Assembly (NCBI RefSeq): GCF_000444995.1
Contig: NC_022041.1
Span: 72,501-136,500, forward strand
Source: Paracoccus aminophilus JCM 7686
Lineage (GTDB): Bacteria; Pseudomonadota; Alphaproteobacteria; Rhodobacterales; Rhodobacteraceae
Length of the DNA: 64,000 nucleotides
Direction: 5' to 3'
Both the position numbers and the translations under genes were made by a program. The notes under the pieces are model-generated. The model was given only the letters and a program-made list of their open reading frames with translations, had not been told where the DNA came from and made no database searches. Below are positions 34,784 through 43,595 of this stretch, one piece after another. Position 1 is the stretch's first letter, and every line of letters starts with the position of its first letter.

Positions 34784-36436
34784 TTGAATCCGACCATCGA
34801 GCTCGTGAATATCCTTGGCGCTGCGGCGCTTCTGCTCTGGGGGCTGGGGCAGATCAAGCTTGGCATTATGCGCGCCTTCGGGGCCTCGCTGCGGCAATGG
34901 ATCGCCAAGGGCACCAAGAACCGGGTTCTGGCGGCCTTCTGGGGCTTTATCGCGACGCTCGCGCTGCAATCGAGCACCGCCGTCGCGGTCATCACCGCCT
35001 CTTTCGCGGCGCGTGAGTTCATCTCGCTGGGGATGGCGCAGGCGGTGATGCTGGGGGCCAATCTTGGCACCTCGATCGTCGCGCTGGTGCTCTCGGCCGA
35101 TGTCAGCGCCTTTGGCAGCGTGCTGATCCTGATCGGCGTCGCCATGTCGATGTCGGCGACGGGGACGACCTCGAAAGGCGTGGCGCGGGCGATCCTCGGG
35201 CTGGGGCTGATGCTGCTGGCGCTGCGGCTGATGGATGAGGCGACCCTGCCTTTGCGCGATTCACCGCTGGTCGCGACCATTCTGAGCGCGCTTGGCAATG
35301 CGCCCTTGCTTGCGGTTCTGATGGCGGCAGGGCTTGCGGTGCTGGCCTCGTCGAGCCTTGCCGTCATCGTTTTGGCGATGGTTCTGGCGGGGGGCGGCAT
35401 CATTTCTCCGGCTATGGCGATCTATCTGGTCGCGGGCGCCAATCTGGGTGGCGCGATCCCGCCTTGGCTTGCCGTCGCGGGCGAGGGCGTCGAGGCGCGG
35501 CGTCTGACGCTGGCCAATCTGATCGTGCGCGGTATCGGTGCGCTGGTGGTCACGGTGCTGGCCGCGCCGATTGCCGACCTGCTGATCCGGCTGACCGGCG
35601 ATGCGCGCAGCCTGCCTGCAATCGCCCATATTGCCTTCAATATCGCGCTTTTGCTGATCTTCCTGCCACTGATCACGCCCATCGGCAAGCTGGTGGTGCG
35701 GATCCTGCCCGATCACCCCAGCGCGCAGGGCGAGCGGCCGTCCTATCTCGATGAAAGCCTGCTCGACACGCCAGAGCTCGCCTTGGCGGTGGCCAAGCGC
35801 GAGACGTTGCGGCTGGGCGATATCGTGGCCGAGATGCTCGATGATGCGATGAAGGCGGTGGCCGCGCCCGATGATAGCCTCGCGCCCCGCATCGCCACGC
35901 TGGAGCAGCAAGTCGACAAGCTGCATGAGGCGATCAAGCTTTATGTGGCGCGGATGACCCTGTCCGAGCTGGATCCGGCCGACAGCAAGCAGGCCAATGA
36001 GATCATTTCCTATGCGATCAACCTTGAGCAGGTCGGCGATATCATCAAATCCGGCCTGACCGAGCTTCTGGACAAGAAGGCGCGCAAACAGCTGAGCCTC
36101 TCGCCCGAGGGGCTGGCCGAGATCGACAGCTTCTTCCACCAGACCCGGGACAATCTGCGCATGGCGCAGGCGATCTTCCTGTCGCGCGATCTGACGCTGG
36201 CGCAAAAGCTGGTCGAGGCCAAGGTCAATGTCCGCCGCATCGAAGAGGCTTCGGCGGAAAAGCATCTCGACCGGGTGCGGCAAGGCCGGGTCGAGACGAT
36301 CGAGACCAGCTCGATCCATATGGATCTGCTGCGCGATCTCAAGCGCATCAACGCCCATGTCGCCTCGGTCGCCTATCCGATCCTCGAAGAAAAGGGGATG
36401 CTGCGCGAAAGTCGGGTGGTCGCGGCAAGCGGCTAG
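34784..36436 (+). CDS. Na+/phosphate cotransporter with C-terminal PhoU-like domain
   Basis: A 550-residue NptA-type transporter. Residues 1-310 carry the two inverted Na_Pi repeats with the signature LALQSSTAVAVITASFAA and, in the second repeat, LASSSLAVIVLAMVLAGGG. Residues ~340-540 form helical PhoU-like repeats (IATLEQQVDKLHEAIKLYVARM). Start is TTG, giving MNPTIELVNILGAAA; there is no suitable ATG before the first helix. It sits behind the PHO-box-like site, 102 bp after mauN. Confidence 0.9.
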   Translation: MNPTIELVNILGAAALLLWGLGQIKLGIMRAFGASLRQWIAKGTKNRVLAAFWGFIATLALQSSTAVAVITASFAAREFISLGMAQAVMLGANLGTSIVALVLSADVSAFGSVLILIGVAMSMSATGTTSKGVARAILGLGLMLLALRLMDEATLPLRDSPLVATILSALGNAPLLAVLMAAGLAVLASSSLAVIVLAMVLAGGGIISPAMAIYLVAGANLGGAIPPWLAVAGEGVEARRLTLANLIVRGIGALVVTVLAAPIADLLIRLTGDARSLPAIAHIAFNIALLLIFLPLITPIGKLVVRILPDHPSAQGERPSYLDESLLDTPELALAVAKRETLRLGDIVAEMLDDAMKAVAAPDDSLAPRIATLEQQVDKLHEAIKLYVARMTLSELDPADSKQANEIISYAINLEQVGDIIKSGLTELLDKKARKQLSLSPEGLAEIDSFFHQTRDNLRMAQAIFLSRDLTLAQKLVEAKVNVRRIEEASAEKHLDRVRQGRVETIETSSIHMDLLRDLKRINAHVASVAYPILEEKGMLRESRVVAASG

Positions 36437-36558
36437 GGGCGAGCGGATCAGAAACCTGTCCTTTGTCAGTCTCTTGACAGCTGTGACCAGTTTCGCGCTT
36501 CATTCCTGAAGACAAGCGGCCGGATCAACCGGACGACCGAGGGAAGAAAGCTGATACC

Positions 36559-38196
36559 ATGACGTTTCCGATCATTGCTGACCTTGTGCTTCGCCATGGC
36601 AAGATCTGGCCGGGCTATGGCGCCCCCCTTGCCGAGGCGGTCGCGGTCAAGGGCAATCGCGTGCTGGCTCTGGGCCGCAGTGACGAGATCGCCGCGCTGA
36701 TCGGGCCCGAGACGCAGGTCGTCGATCTGGGCGGTCGCTTCGCCATGCCGGGGCTGAATGACGCGCATCTTCATTTGATCTCGACCGGGCTGTTGCGCGG
36801 GCAGGTTGATGCGACCGCTGATGCCGCGCCGACGCGGGCGGCACTGATCGCGGCCTTGCAGGCGCGGGCCGCGGATACGCCGAAAGGCGAATGGGTGCAG
36901 GCGCGCGGCTTTGACCAGACGCGCTATCCCGATGGGCTGATGCCGACGGCGCAGGAACTCGATGCGGCTTTGCCCGATCATCCGGTCTCGGTGACGCGGG
37001 CTTGCGGCCATATCACCGTCGCGAATTCGGCGGCGCTGGCCTTGGCCGGGATCACCTTCGAGACGCCCGACCCAGACGGCGGGCTGATCGGGCGGGCCGA
37101 GGGGCGGTTGACCGGGCTGCTCGCGGAGAACGCGCAAAACCTCGTCTATCACGTCCAGCCCACGCCCTCGCTGGAGGACATCATCGAGGCAATCGAGGCC
37201 GGGGGCCGCCATCTGATCGAATATGGCATCACCTCCTGCATGGATGCCGCGACCGGCCATATCGACGGCATGACCGAGATCCAAGCCTATCATCTCGCCG
37301 ACCGCGACGGCCGTCTGCCGGTGCGGGTCTGGGCGACGCTTCTGGGCGATCCCGGTTCGTCGATCGTCGAGCGTTGCCATGCCGTCGGGCTGGTCACCGG
37401 CGCGGGCAATGACATGTTCCGCATCGGCGGCGTGAAGATCTTCACCGATGGCTCGGCGGGCGGGCGCACGGCGTGGATGAGCCAGCCCTATCAGGGCGAG
37501 CCACAGAATTTCGGCGTGCGGATGCTGCCCGACGATCAGCTGTTCGAGCTGGTCGATCGCTATACCGGCATGGGCTATACGATGGTCTGCCACGGCATCG
37601 GCGACGCCGCGATTGACCAACTTGTGCGCGCTTATGAACGTGTGCGCGCCGCCAATCCCGATCACAGCCACCGCCACCGGATCGAGCATTGCGGCTATGT
37701 CGATGATGCAATGAACCAGCGCATGCTGGCCGCGGGCGTGCTGCCCGCGCCGCAGCAGGCGTTCATCTATGATTTCGGCGATGCCTATGTCGCGGTTTTG
37801 GGCGAGGAACGCGGCCTGCGCTCTTATCCGATCCGGACCTGGGACCAGCTTGGCATGAAGCCCTCGACCGGCAGCGACAGCCCGGTGTGCTCGCCCAATC
37901 CCTTCCCGGATCTTTACGCGATGATCACGCGCAAGACCCATAAGGGCACGGTGATGGATGCCTCGGAAATCCTGACGCCGGAAGAGGCTCTGCGCGCCTA
38001 TACCGAGCATGGTGCCTATTCGCAGGGCGCCGAAAAGGTGAAGGGGCGGCTCGAGCCCGGAATGCTGGCGGATATCGCGGTTTTCTCGAATGATCTGCTG
38101 ACGGCTTCGCCCGAGGCGATCCTGCGCGACACCCGCTGCGAGATGACCATTCTGGACGGGCGCATCGTCCATGACAGGATCGGTGCGCAGGCCTGA
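36559..38196 (+). CDS. YtcJ-type amidohydrolase
   Basis: A 545-residue amidohydrolase 3 family enzyme. Metal ligand motifs: NDAHLH near residue 72, GGVKIFTDGSAGG (~295), VCHGIGDAAID (~345), HRHRIEHCGYVDD (~372) and GSDSPVCSPNPF (~440). Start is the ATG giving MTFPIIADLVLRHG, with aagctgatacc upstream. It is followed after 78 bp by a peptide-type ABC importer, so it may act on imported amides or peptidic compounds. Substrate unknown. Confidence 0.88.
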   Translation: MTFPIIADLVLRHGKIWPGYGAPLAEAVAVKGNRVLALGRSDEIAALIGPETQVVDLGGRFAMPGLNDAHLHLISTGLLRGQVDATADAAPTRAALIAALQARAADTPKGEWVQARGFDQTRYPDGLMPTAQELDAALPDHPVSVTRACGHITVANSAALALAGITFETPDPDGGLIGRAEGRLTGLLAENAQNLVYHVQPTPSLEDIIEAIEAGGRHLIEYGITSCMDAATGHIDGMTEIQAYHLADRDGRLPVRVWATLLGDPGSSIVERCHAVGLVTGAGNDMFRIGGVKIFTDGSAGGRTAWMSQPYQGEPQNFGVRMLPDDQLFELVDRYTGMGYTMVCHGIGDAAIDQLVRAYERVRAANPDHSHRHRIEHCGYVDDAMNQRMLAAGVLPAPQQAFIYDFGDAYVAVLGEERGLRSYPIRTWDQLGMKPSTGSDSPVCSPNPFPDLYAMITRKTHKGTVMDASEILTPEEALRAYTEHGAYSQGAEKVKGRLEPGMLADIAVFSNDLLTASPEAILRDTRCEMTILDGRIVHDRIGAQA

Positions 38197-38274
38197 GGAG
38201 AGCTGCGCGCCGGGAAGACGGACGGCAACAAGATCAACAATGGGGGCAAAATGCCCCCAACAGGGAGAGAGAAC

Positions 38275-39867
38275 ATGCTGACCCGACTTGGCCTGATGGC
38301 CGCGCTGACGCTGGGAACCGCAAGCCTCGCGCTTGCGCAAGACGCCACCCCGCGCGACGGCGGGACCTTTGTCTTTACCGCGCCCTATGGCTCGTCCATT
38401 GGCTCGCTCGACATCACCGCGACGCCGCATACGCAGGACGAAATCGTCGCCAAGGCGATGAACCGTTCGCTCTACAAATGGAACCCGGAAAGCGGCAAGC
38501 CCGAGCTCGATCTGGCGGAATCGGTCGAGAAATCGGCGGATGGCAAGACCTATACCTACAAGCTGCGCGAGGCGACCTTCCACAACGGCGATAAGCTGGA
38601 TGCCGATGACGTGGTCTGGAGCTACAACCGCATTGCCGATCCGAAAAAGGCCCTGACCGGCGCCGAGCAGATGCTGCAAATCGCCGGCGTCGAAGAGTTT
38701 CAGGCGGGCAAGGCCGATCACATTTCGGGCGTGAAAAAGATCGACGACCGCACCGTCGAGATCACCGTGACCAACCTCTCCGATCCGGGTTGGAACCTGA
38801 TGTCGAACTATGCGCCGATCTATTCCAAGGATTACCCCGAGGATCAGCTCGCCTCGAAACCGAACGGCCTTGGCCCGTTCAAACTGGCGAATTATGTGCC
38901 GGGCTCGAAGGTCGAGCTGGTCAAGTTCGACGATTACTTCGAGAAGGGCAAACCCCATCTCGCGAAGCTCGACATCATGCTGATGGGCGAGGCTGCGGCC
39001 CGCGACGTGGCTTTCCGCAATGGCGAGATCGACGCCAACGTTTTGGGCCCGGTGCAATATGAAGCCTACGGTCAGGATGCGGCGCTGAAGGACCATATCC
39101 TCGAGGTCGCCGAGGTCTATACCCGCAACATCGGCTTCAACCCCAAGGTCGAGGCCTTCAAGGACAAGCGCGTCCGCCAAGCGATCAACCATGCCATCAA
39201 CAGCGAGGTGATCGTCAAGAAACTGCTCAAGGACAAGGCCTATCAGGCGACCTCGTGGCTGCCGATTTCCTCGCCCGCCTTTGACCACGATGCCAAGCCC
39301 TATTCCTATGATCCCGAGAAGGCCAAAGAGCTGCTGAAGGAAGCGGGCTATGAAAAGGGCCTGAAATTCTCGGTCACCGCGACGCCCAACGAAAGCTGGG
39401 GCGTGCCGATCGTCGAGGCGATCATTCCGATGCTCGCCAAAGTCGGCGTCGAGGTCACGACCGATCCGGTCGAGGGCCCGGTCCTGTCCGACAAGATCGT
39501 CTCGGACAATTTCGAAAGCTTCATCTGGTCGAACTCCTCGGGGCCGGATGCGCTGAAATATCTGACCTGCTTCCATTCGAAGACCTCGCAGGCCGCGTGT
39601 AACTACGTGAAATTTGCCAATGCCGATTTCGACAAGCTGATCGATCAGGCGGGCGAGGAAACCGATCCCGCCAAGCAAAACGAGCTGCTGAAACAGGCCA
39701 ACAACCTCTTGCAAGAAGAAGCGCCGGTCTGGTTCTTCAACTATAACAAGGCGGTTATGGCCTATCAGCCTTGGGTCCACGGGCTGAAGGCCAATGCGAT
39801 GGAGCTCGCGGTTCAGGATTACGAGGATATCTGGATCGACGACACCGCGCCCGCCTCGCGCAAGTGA
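38275..39867 (+). CDS. Dipeptide-type ABC substrate-binding protein (family 5)
   Basis: A 530-residue periplasmic protein with signal peptide (GLMAALTLGTASLALAQ) and family 5 features: TYTYKLREATFHNGDKLDADDVVWSYNR-type segment, KPNGLGPFKLANYVPGSKVELVKFDDYFEKGKP, and KRVRQAINHAINSEVIVKKLL. Such proteins deliver peptides, nickel, opines or other compounds. The ligand cannot be told. A GC hairpin (tgggggc/gccccca) lies just before the ribosome-binding site cagggagagagaac. Confidence 0.9.
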   Translation: MLTRLGLMAALTLGTASLALAQDATPRDGGTFVFTAPYGSSIGSLDITATPHTQDEIVAKAMNRSLYKWNPESGKPELDLAESVEKSADGKTYTYKLREATFHNGDKLDADDVVWSYNRIADPKKALTGAEQMLQIAGVEEFQAGKADHISGVKKIDDRTVEITVTNLSDPGWNLMSNYAPIYSKDYPEDQLASKPNGLGPFKLANYVPGSKVELVKFDDYFEKGKPHLAKLDIMLMGEAAARDVAFRNGEIDANVLGPVQYEAYGQDAALKDHILEVAEVYTRNIGFNPKVEAFKDKRVRQAINHAINSEVIVKKLLKDKAYQATSWLPISSPAFDHDAKPYSYDPEKAKELLKEAGYEKGLKFSVTATPNESWGVPIVEAIIPMLAKVGVEVTTDPVEGPVLSDKIVSDNFESFIWSNSSGPDALKYLTCFHSKTSQAACNYVKFANADFDKLIDQAGEETDPAKQNELLKQANNLLQEEAPVWFFNYNKAVMAYQPWVHGLKANAMELAVQDYEDIWIDDTAPASRK

Positions 39868-39967
39868 TCGGCTGACGCATCGGGAATGGCCCGCAACCGG
39901 GCCGTTCCTTCCTCGCGCGCCTCGCCGCGCGCCCCAGACCAAGACCAACGAAAGGCAGAACCCAAAG

Positions 39968-40903
39968 ATGATGGGCTTCATCCTTCGCCGGACATTGCAG
40001 ATGATCCCAACGATCCTTGCGGTCGTGCTGATCATCTTCGTGATCTTCAGCGTCATCCCCGGCAGCTTCATCTCGAGCCTGATGGCCGAGGGTCGCAATG
40101 CCACAAATGCCGATACGCTGGCGCATCTGAACGAGCAATTGGGGCTGGATCAGCCCTTGCTGGTGCGGTTGGGCAATTACCTCTGGGGGCTTTTGCATTT
40201 CGATCTCGGGATCTCTTATCGCACCCGAGAGCCGGTCTGGAACGTGATCGAGCCGCGACTGTGGCCCTCGGTGAAGCTTGCGCTTTTCGCGATGGGCTTT
40301 GCGGCGGTGGTGGGGATTCCTCTGGGCTTCATGGCGGCGCTGCGGCCTGGCAGTCTGTTCGACACCGGGACGATGATGGTCGCGGTCTCGGGCCTGTCGG
40401 TTCCCGAGTTCTGGCTGGGTCTGCTGCTGATGTATGTCTTCGCGCTGCATCTGGGCTGGCTGCCGAGCTTTGGGTATCAGCCGGGCAGTCTCAAACACAT
40501 CATCCTGCCCGCGCTGGCCTTGGGGGTTTCGCCGATGGCTTTGCTCGCGCGGACGACGCGGGCCGGGGTGCTCGATGTGATGAACGCCGATTTCGTGCGC
40601 ACGGCGCGCGCCAAGGGCCTATCCGAGCCGCGTCTGGTCAAAAGCCATGTCGCGCGCAATGTGCTGGTGCTGATCCTGACGACGATGGGGCTGCAAATCG
40701 GCGCGCTGATGGGGCAGGCGATCGTCATCGAGAAGCTGTTCTCTTGGCCCGGCATCGGCTCGCTGCTGGTCGATAGCGTGGCCGCGCGCGACATTCCGGT
40801 GGTGCAGGGCGCGGTTCTGGTGATCGTGCTGTGGTTTCTGGTCATCAACATGCTGGTCGACATTGCCTATGCGGTGATCGATCCGCGCATCAAGGTGAGC
40901 TGA
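39968..40903 (+). CDS. ABC transporter permease, DppB type
   Basis: A 311-residue permease with six membrane helices. The first is RRTLQMIPTILAVVLIIFVIF; the EAA-like loop reads TARAKGLSEPRLVKSHVARNVLV. Part of the five-gene peptide-type importer; 100 bp separates it from the binding protein gene and 3 bp from the next permease. Confidence 0.92.
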   Translation: MMGFILRRTLQMIPTILAVVLIIFVIFSVIPGSFISSLMAEGRNATNADTLAHLNEQLGLDQPLLVRLGNYLWGLLHFDLGISYRTREPVWNVIEPRLWPSVKLALFAMGFAAVVGIPLGFMAALRPGSLFDTGTMMVAVSGLSVPEFWLGLLLMYVFALHLGWLPSFGYQPGSLKHIILPALALGVSPMALLARTTRAGVLDVMNADFVRTARAKGLSEPRLVKSHVARNVLVLILTTMGLQIGALMGQAIVIEKLFSWPGIGSLLVDSVAARDIPVVQGAVLVIVLWFLVINMLVDIAYAVIDPRIKVS

Positions 40904-40906
40904 ACC

Positions 40907-41728
40907 ATGCGCCTTCGTTTCAATTTCACCCTTGGCCTCGTGCTGGTCACTCTGGTCATTCTGGGCGCGGTCTTTGCCCGTTTTCTCGCGCCCTTCGATC
41001 CGATCATGGATGCCGATCTGATGAATTCGGAAATGCCGCCAAGCTGGGAGCATTGGATGGGCACCGACGGGCAGGGCCGCGATGTCTTCTCGCGCGTGCT
41101 TTACGGCGCGCAGGTCTCGCTGACCGTCGGGCTGATCTCGCAGCTCATCAACTCGGTGATCGGCACGGCGCTTGGCGTCTCGGCGGGCTATTTCGGCGGC
41201 TGGTGGGATGATCTCGTCAACGGGCTGACCAATGTCATGCTGGCGATCCCCTCGCTGGTCTTTGCGCTGGCGATTATGGCGGTGCTGGGGCCGGGGCTCC
41301 CGAGCCTTCTGATCGCGCTTGGCGTGACCAACTGGTCCTGGACCTGCCGGATCGCGCGCTCCTCGACGCTTTCGCTGAAAAATCAGGGCTTTGTGCAGGC
41401 GGCCAAGACCGCGGGCTTTGGCGATGCCAACATCATGCGCACCCAGATTCTGCCGAATATCCTTGGCCCGGTGTTGGTTATCGCGACCCTTGGCATCGGC
41501 GGCGCGGTTCTGGCCGAGGCGGCGCTGTCGTTTCTGGGCGTCGGCATCCGCCCGCCGCAGCCAAGCTGGGGCAATATGCTGACCGATGCGCGCGAGCTGA
41601 TCCGCGTCGCCCCTTGGGCCGCGATCTTCCCGGGCCTCGCGATCTTCGTCACCGTGCTCGGCTTCAACCTGCTGGGTGACGGGCTGCGCGACATGCTGGA
41701 CCCCCATATGAGGACGCGGAAAGCATGA
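40907..41728 (+). CDS. ABC transporter permease, DppC type
   Basis: A 273-residue permease: N-terminal helix LVLVTLVILGAVFARFLAPFDP, the HWMGTDGQGRDVFSRVLYGAQVSL region typical for DppC, and the loop QAAKTAGFGDANIMRTQILPNILG. Overlaps the first ATPase gene by 4 bp. Confidence 0.92.
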   Translation: MRLRFNFTLGLVLVTLVILGAVFARFLAPFDPIMDADLMNSEMPPSWEHWMGTDGQGRDVFSRVLYGAQVSLTVGLISQLINSVIGTALGVSAGYFGGWWDDLVNGLTNVMLAIPSLVFALAIMAVLGPGLPSLLIALGVTNWSWTCRIARSSTLSLKNQGFVQAAKTAGFGDANIMRTQILPNILGPVLVIATLGIGGAVLAEAALSFLGVGIRPPQPSWGNMLTDARELIRVAPWAAIFPGLAIFVTVLGFNLLGDGLRDMLDPHMRTRKA

Positions 41729-42642
41729 GCGATTTTCTTCCCGATCCGATCCTTTCGGTGCGCAATCTGCGCCTTGGCGTCGGCAAGCGGTTTCCGATCC
41801 TGCATGGCGTTTCCTTCGACATCCTGCCCGGCGAAACCTATGGGCTGGTGGGCGAATCCGGTTCCGGCAAAAGCGTCACCGGGCTGGCGGTCATGGGGCT
41901 GTTGAAATCCCCGTTGACCGTGACCGGTGGCACGATCCATTTCGAGGGCCGCGACGTGTTGGGAATGCGCCCGCGCGAGCGGCGCAAGCTGCGCGGCGAC
42001 CGCATCGCGATGGTGTTTCAGGAACCGATGACCGCGCTGAACCCCTTGGTCACCATCGGTCGCCAGATTGCCGAGATGTATGTGATCCATCGCGGGATGG
42101 GCTGGCCCGAGGCGCGCGCGAAAGCCGTCGAGGCCTTGGAAAGCGTCCGCGTCCCCGCGCCCGAGGAACGCGCTCGCGCCTATCCCCACCAGCTCTCCGG
42201 GGGGATGCGTCAGCGCGTGATGATCGCGATTGCGCTCGCCTGCCGCCCGGCGCTTCTGATCGCCGATGAGCCGACGACCGCGCTGGATGTGACGGTGCAG
42301 GCGGGCGTCTTGGAACTGATGGCGGACCTCTGCCGGGCCGAGGGAACCGCTGTGCTGCTGGTCAGCCATGACCTCGGCGTCATCGCCAATATGTGCCAGC
42401 GCGTCGGCGTCATGGACCGCGGCCGGCTGGTCGAGGAGCAAGACACCCGCAATATCTTCACCAATCCCCTGCACCCCTATACGCGCGGCCTGTTGGCGGC
42501 GCGCCCGCGTCTGGGCTTGCGTCAGCCGGGCGAAAGGGGGCGGCTGACCGAGCTTGACGAGGTCGTTGCGGACAAGGATCGCGGGCGCGAGGCACCGACG
42601 CTGATCACCCCGCGCGGGCCGCGAACGGGGGTGATGGCATGA
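41725..42642 (+). CDS. ABC transporter ATP-binding protein, DppD type
   Basis: A 305-residue ATPase. Walker A is GESGSGKSVT, the signature LSGGMRQRVMIAIALA, Walker B LLIADEPTTALD, and the H-loop SHDLGV. The C-terminal oligopeptide extension (HPYTRGLLAARP) is present. Overlaps the second ATPase gene by 4 bp. Confidence 0.93.
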   Translation: MSDFLPDPILSVRNLRLGVGKRFPILHGVSFDILPGETYGLVGESGSGKSVTGLAVMGLLKSPLTVTGGTIHFEGRDVLGMRPRERRKLRGDRIAMVFQEPMTALNPLVTIGRQIAEMYVIHRGMGWPEARAKAVEALESVRVPAPEERARAYPHQLSGGMRQRVMIAIALACRPALLIADEPTTALDVTVQAGVLELMADLCRAEGTAVLLVSHDLGVIANMCQRVGVMDRGRLVEEQDTRNIFTNPLHPYTRGLLAARPRLGLRQPGERGRLTELDEVVADKDRGREAPTLITPRGPRTGVMA

Positions 42643-43589
42643 GCGCGCCGCTTCTCGAAATCCGCGATCTCAGCGTGCATTTCTCGTTGCCGCGCCAGAC
42701 GCCCTTTGGCCCGCGCCGCATCCTGCGCGCGGTCGAGGGCGTGAATCTGGTGCTGAACGAAGGCGAATGTCTGTCCATCGTCGGCGAATCCGGTTGCGGC
42801 AAATCGACGACCGCGCTGACCGTCATGGGCCTGCAAGAACCGACCTCGGGGCAGGTGCTTTACCAAGGCAAGCCGCTGAACGGCCCCGGCGCGCCGGGCC
42901 GCAAAGAGCGCGCGCGGATCGCGCAGATGGTCTTTCAGGACCCCTATGCCTCGCTCAATCCGCGCCAGACCATCGGCTCGACTTTGGCGGCGCAGTTGAA
43001 GCTGCACGGGCTGGCCTCGGGGACGGAGGTTGGCGAACGGGTCGCTGCGATGCTGACCCGCGTCGGTCTGCAAGCCGATCACGCGAAACGCTTTCCGCAT
43101 GAGTTTTCGGGCGGGCAGCGCCAAAGGATCGGGATCGCCCGCGCGCTGATGCTTGATCCGAAAATCCTTGTGCTGGACGAGCCGGTTTCGGCGCTTGATG
43201 TCTCGATTCAGGCGCAGATCATCAACCTGCTGATGGAGCTGCAAGAGACGTTGAAGCTCAGCTACATCATGATTTCGCACGATCTTTCGGTGGTCGAACA
43301 TGTCAGCGACCGCGTTGCGGTGATGTATTTCGGCCGTGTCGTTGAAGAGGGCGGCTGGCAGTCGGTCTTTCACCGCCCGACCCATCCCTATACGCGCCGT
43401 CTGATCGGTTCGGTCCCCGATGCCGAGGCGATCCTGACCGGCGCGTGCGCTATTCCCGACGCCGCTCCGATCCCGCCGGGCCGCCGTTTCTCGCCCGATG
43501 TCGCGACCCGTCCCGACCCAAGCCTTCCCCCCGAACCCAGCGCGCTGGCCGAGATCGGCCCCGATCACCGCGTGCGCCTTGCCGATTGA
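42639..43589 (+). CDS. ABC transporter ATP-binding protein, DppF type
   Basis: A 316-residue ATPase with Walker A GESGCGKSTT, signature FSGGQRQRIGIARAL, Walker B ILVLDEPVSALD, H-loop SHDLSV and the C-terminal HPYTRRLIGSVPD segment. It completes the pair required for a peptide-type importer. The M81 peptidase gene begins 6 bp after it. Confidence 0.93.
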   Translation: MSAPLLEIRDLSVHFSLPRQTPFGPRRILRAVEGVNLVLNEGECLSIVGESGCGKSTTALTVMGLQEPTSGQVLYQGKPLNGPGAPGRKERARIAQMVFQDPYASLNPRQTIGSTLAAQLKLHGLASGTEVGERVAAMLTRVGLQADHAKRFPHEFSGGQRQRIGIARALMLDPKILVLDEPVSALDVSIQAQIINLLMELQETLKLSYIMISHDLSVVEHVSDRVAVMYFGRVVEEGGWQSVFHRPTHPYTRRLIGSVPDAEAILTGACAIPDAAPIPPGRRFSPDVATRPDPSLPPEPSALAEIGPDHRVRLAD

Positions 43590-43595
43590 GCCCCG

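Noticed and set aside
38242..38259. gggggc/gcccccaa hairpin considered as terminator
   Set aside because: No T-run follows and it lies just before a ribosome-binding site, so it may only affect mRNA structure.
36466..40104. 1212-codon minus-strand frame
   Set aside because: Antisense to the amidohydrolase and binding protein genes; an effect of third-position GC bias.
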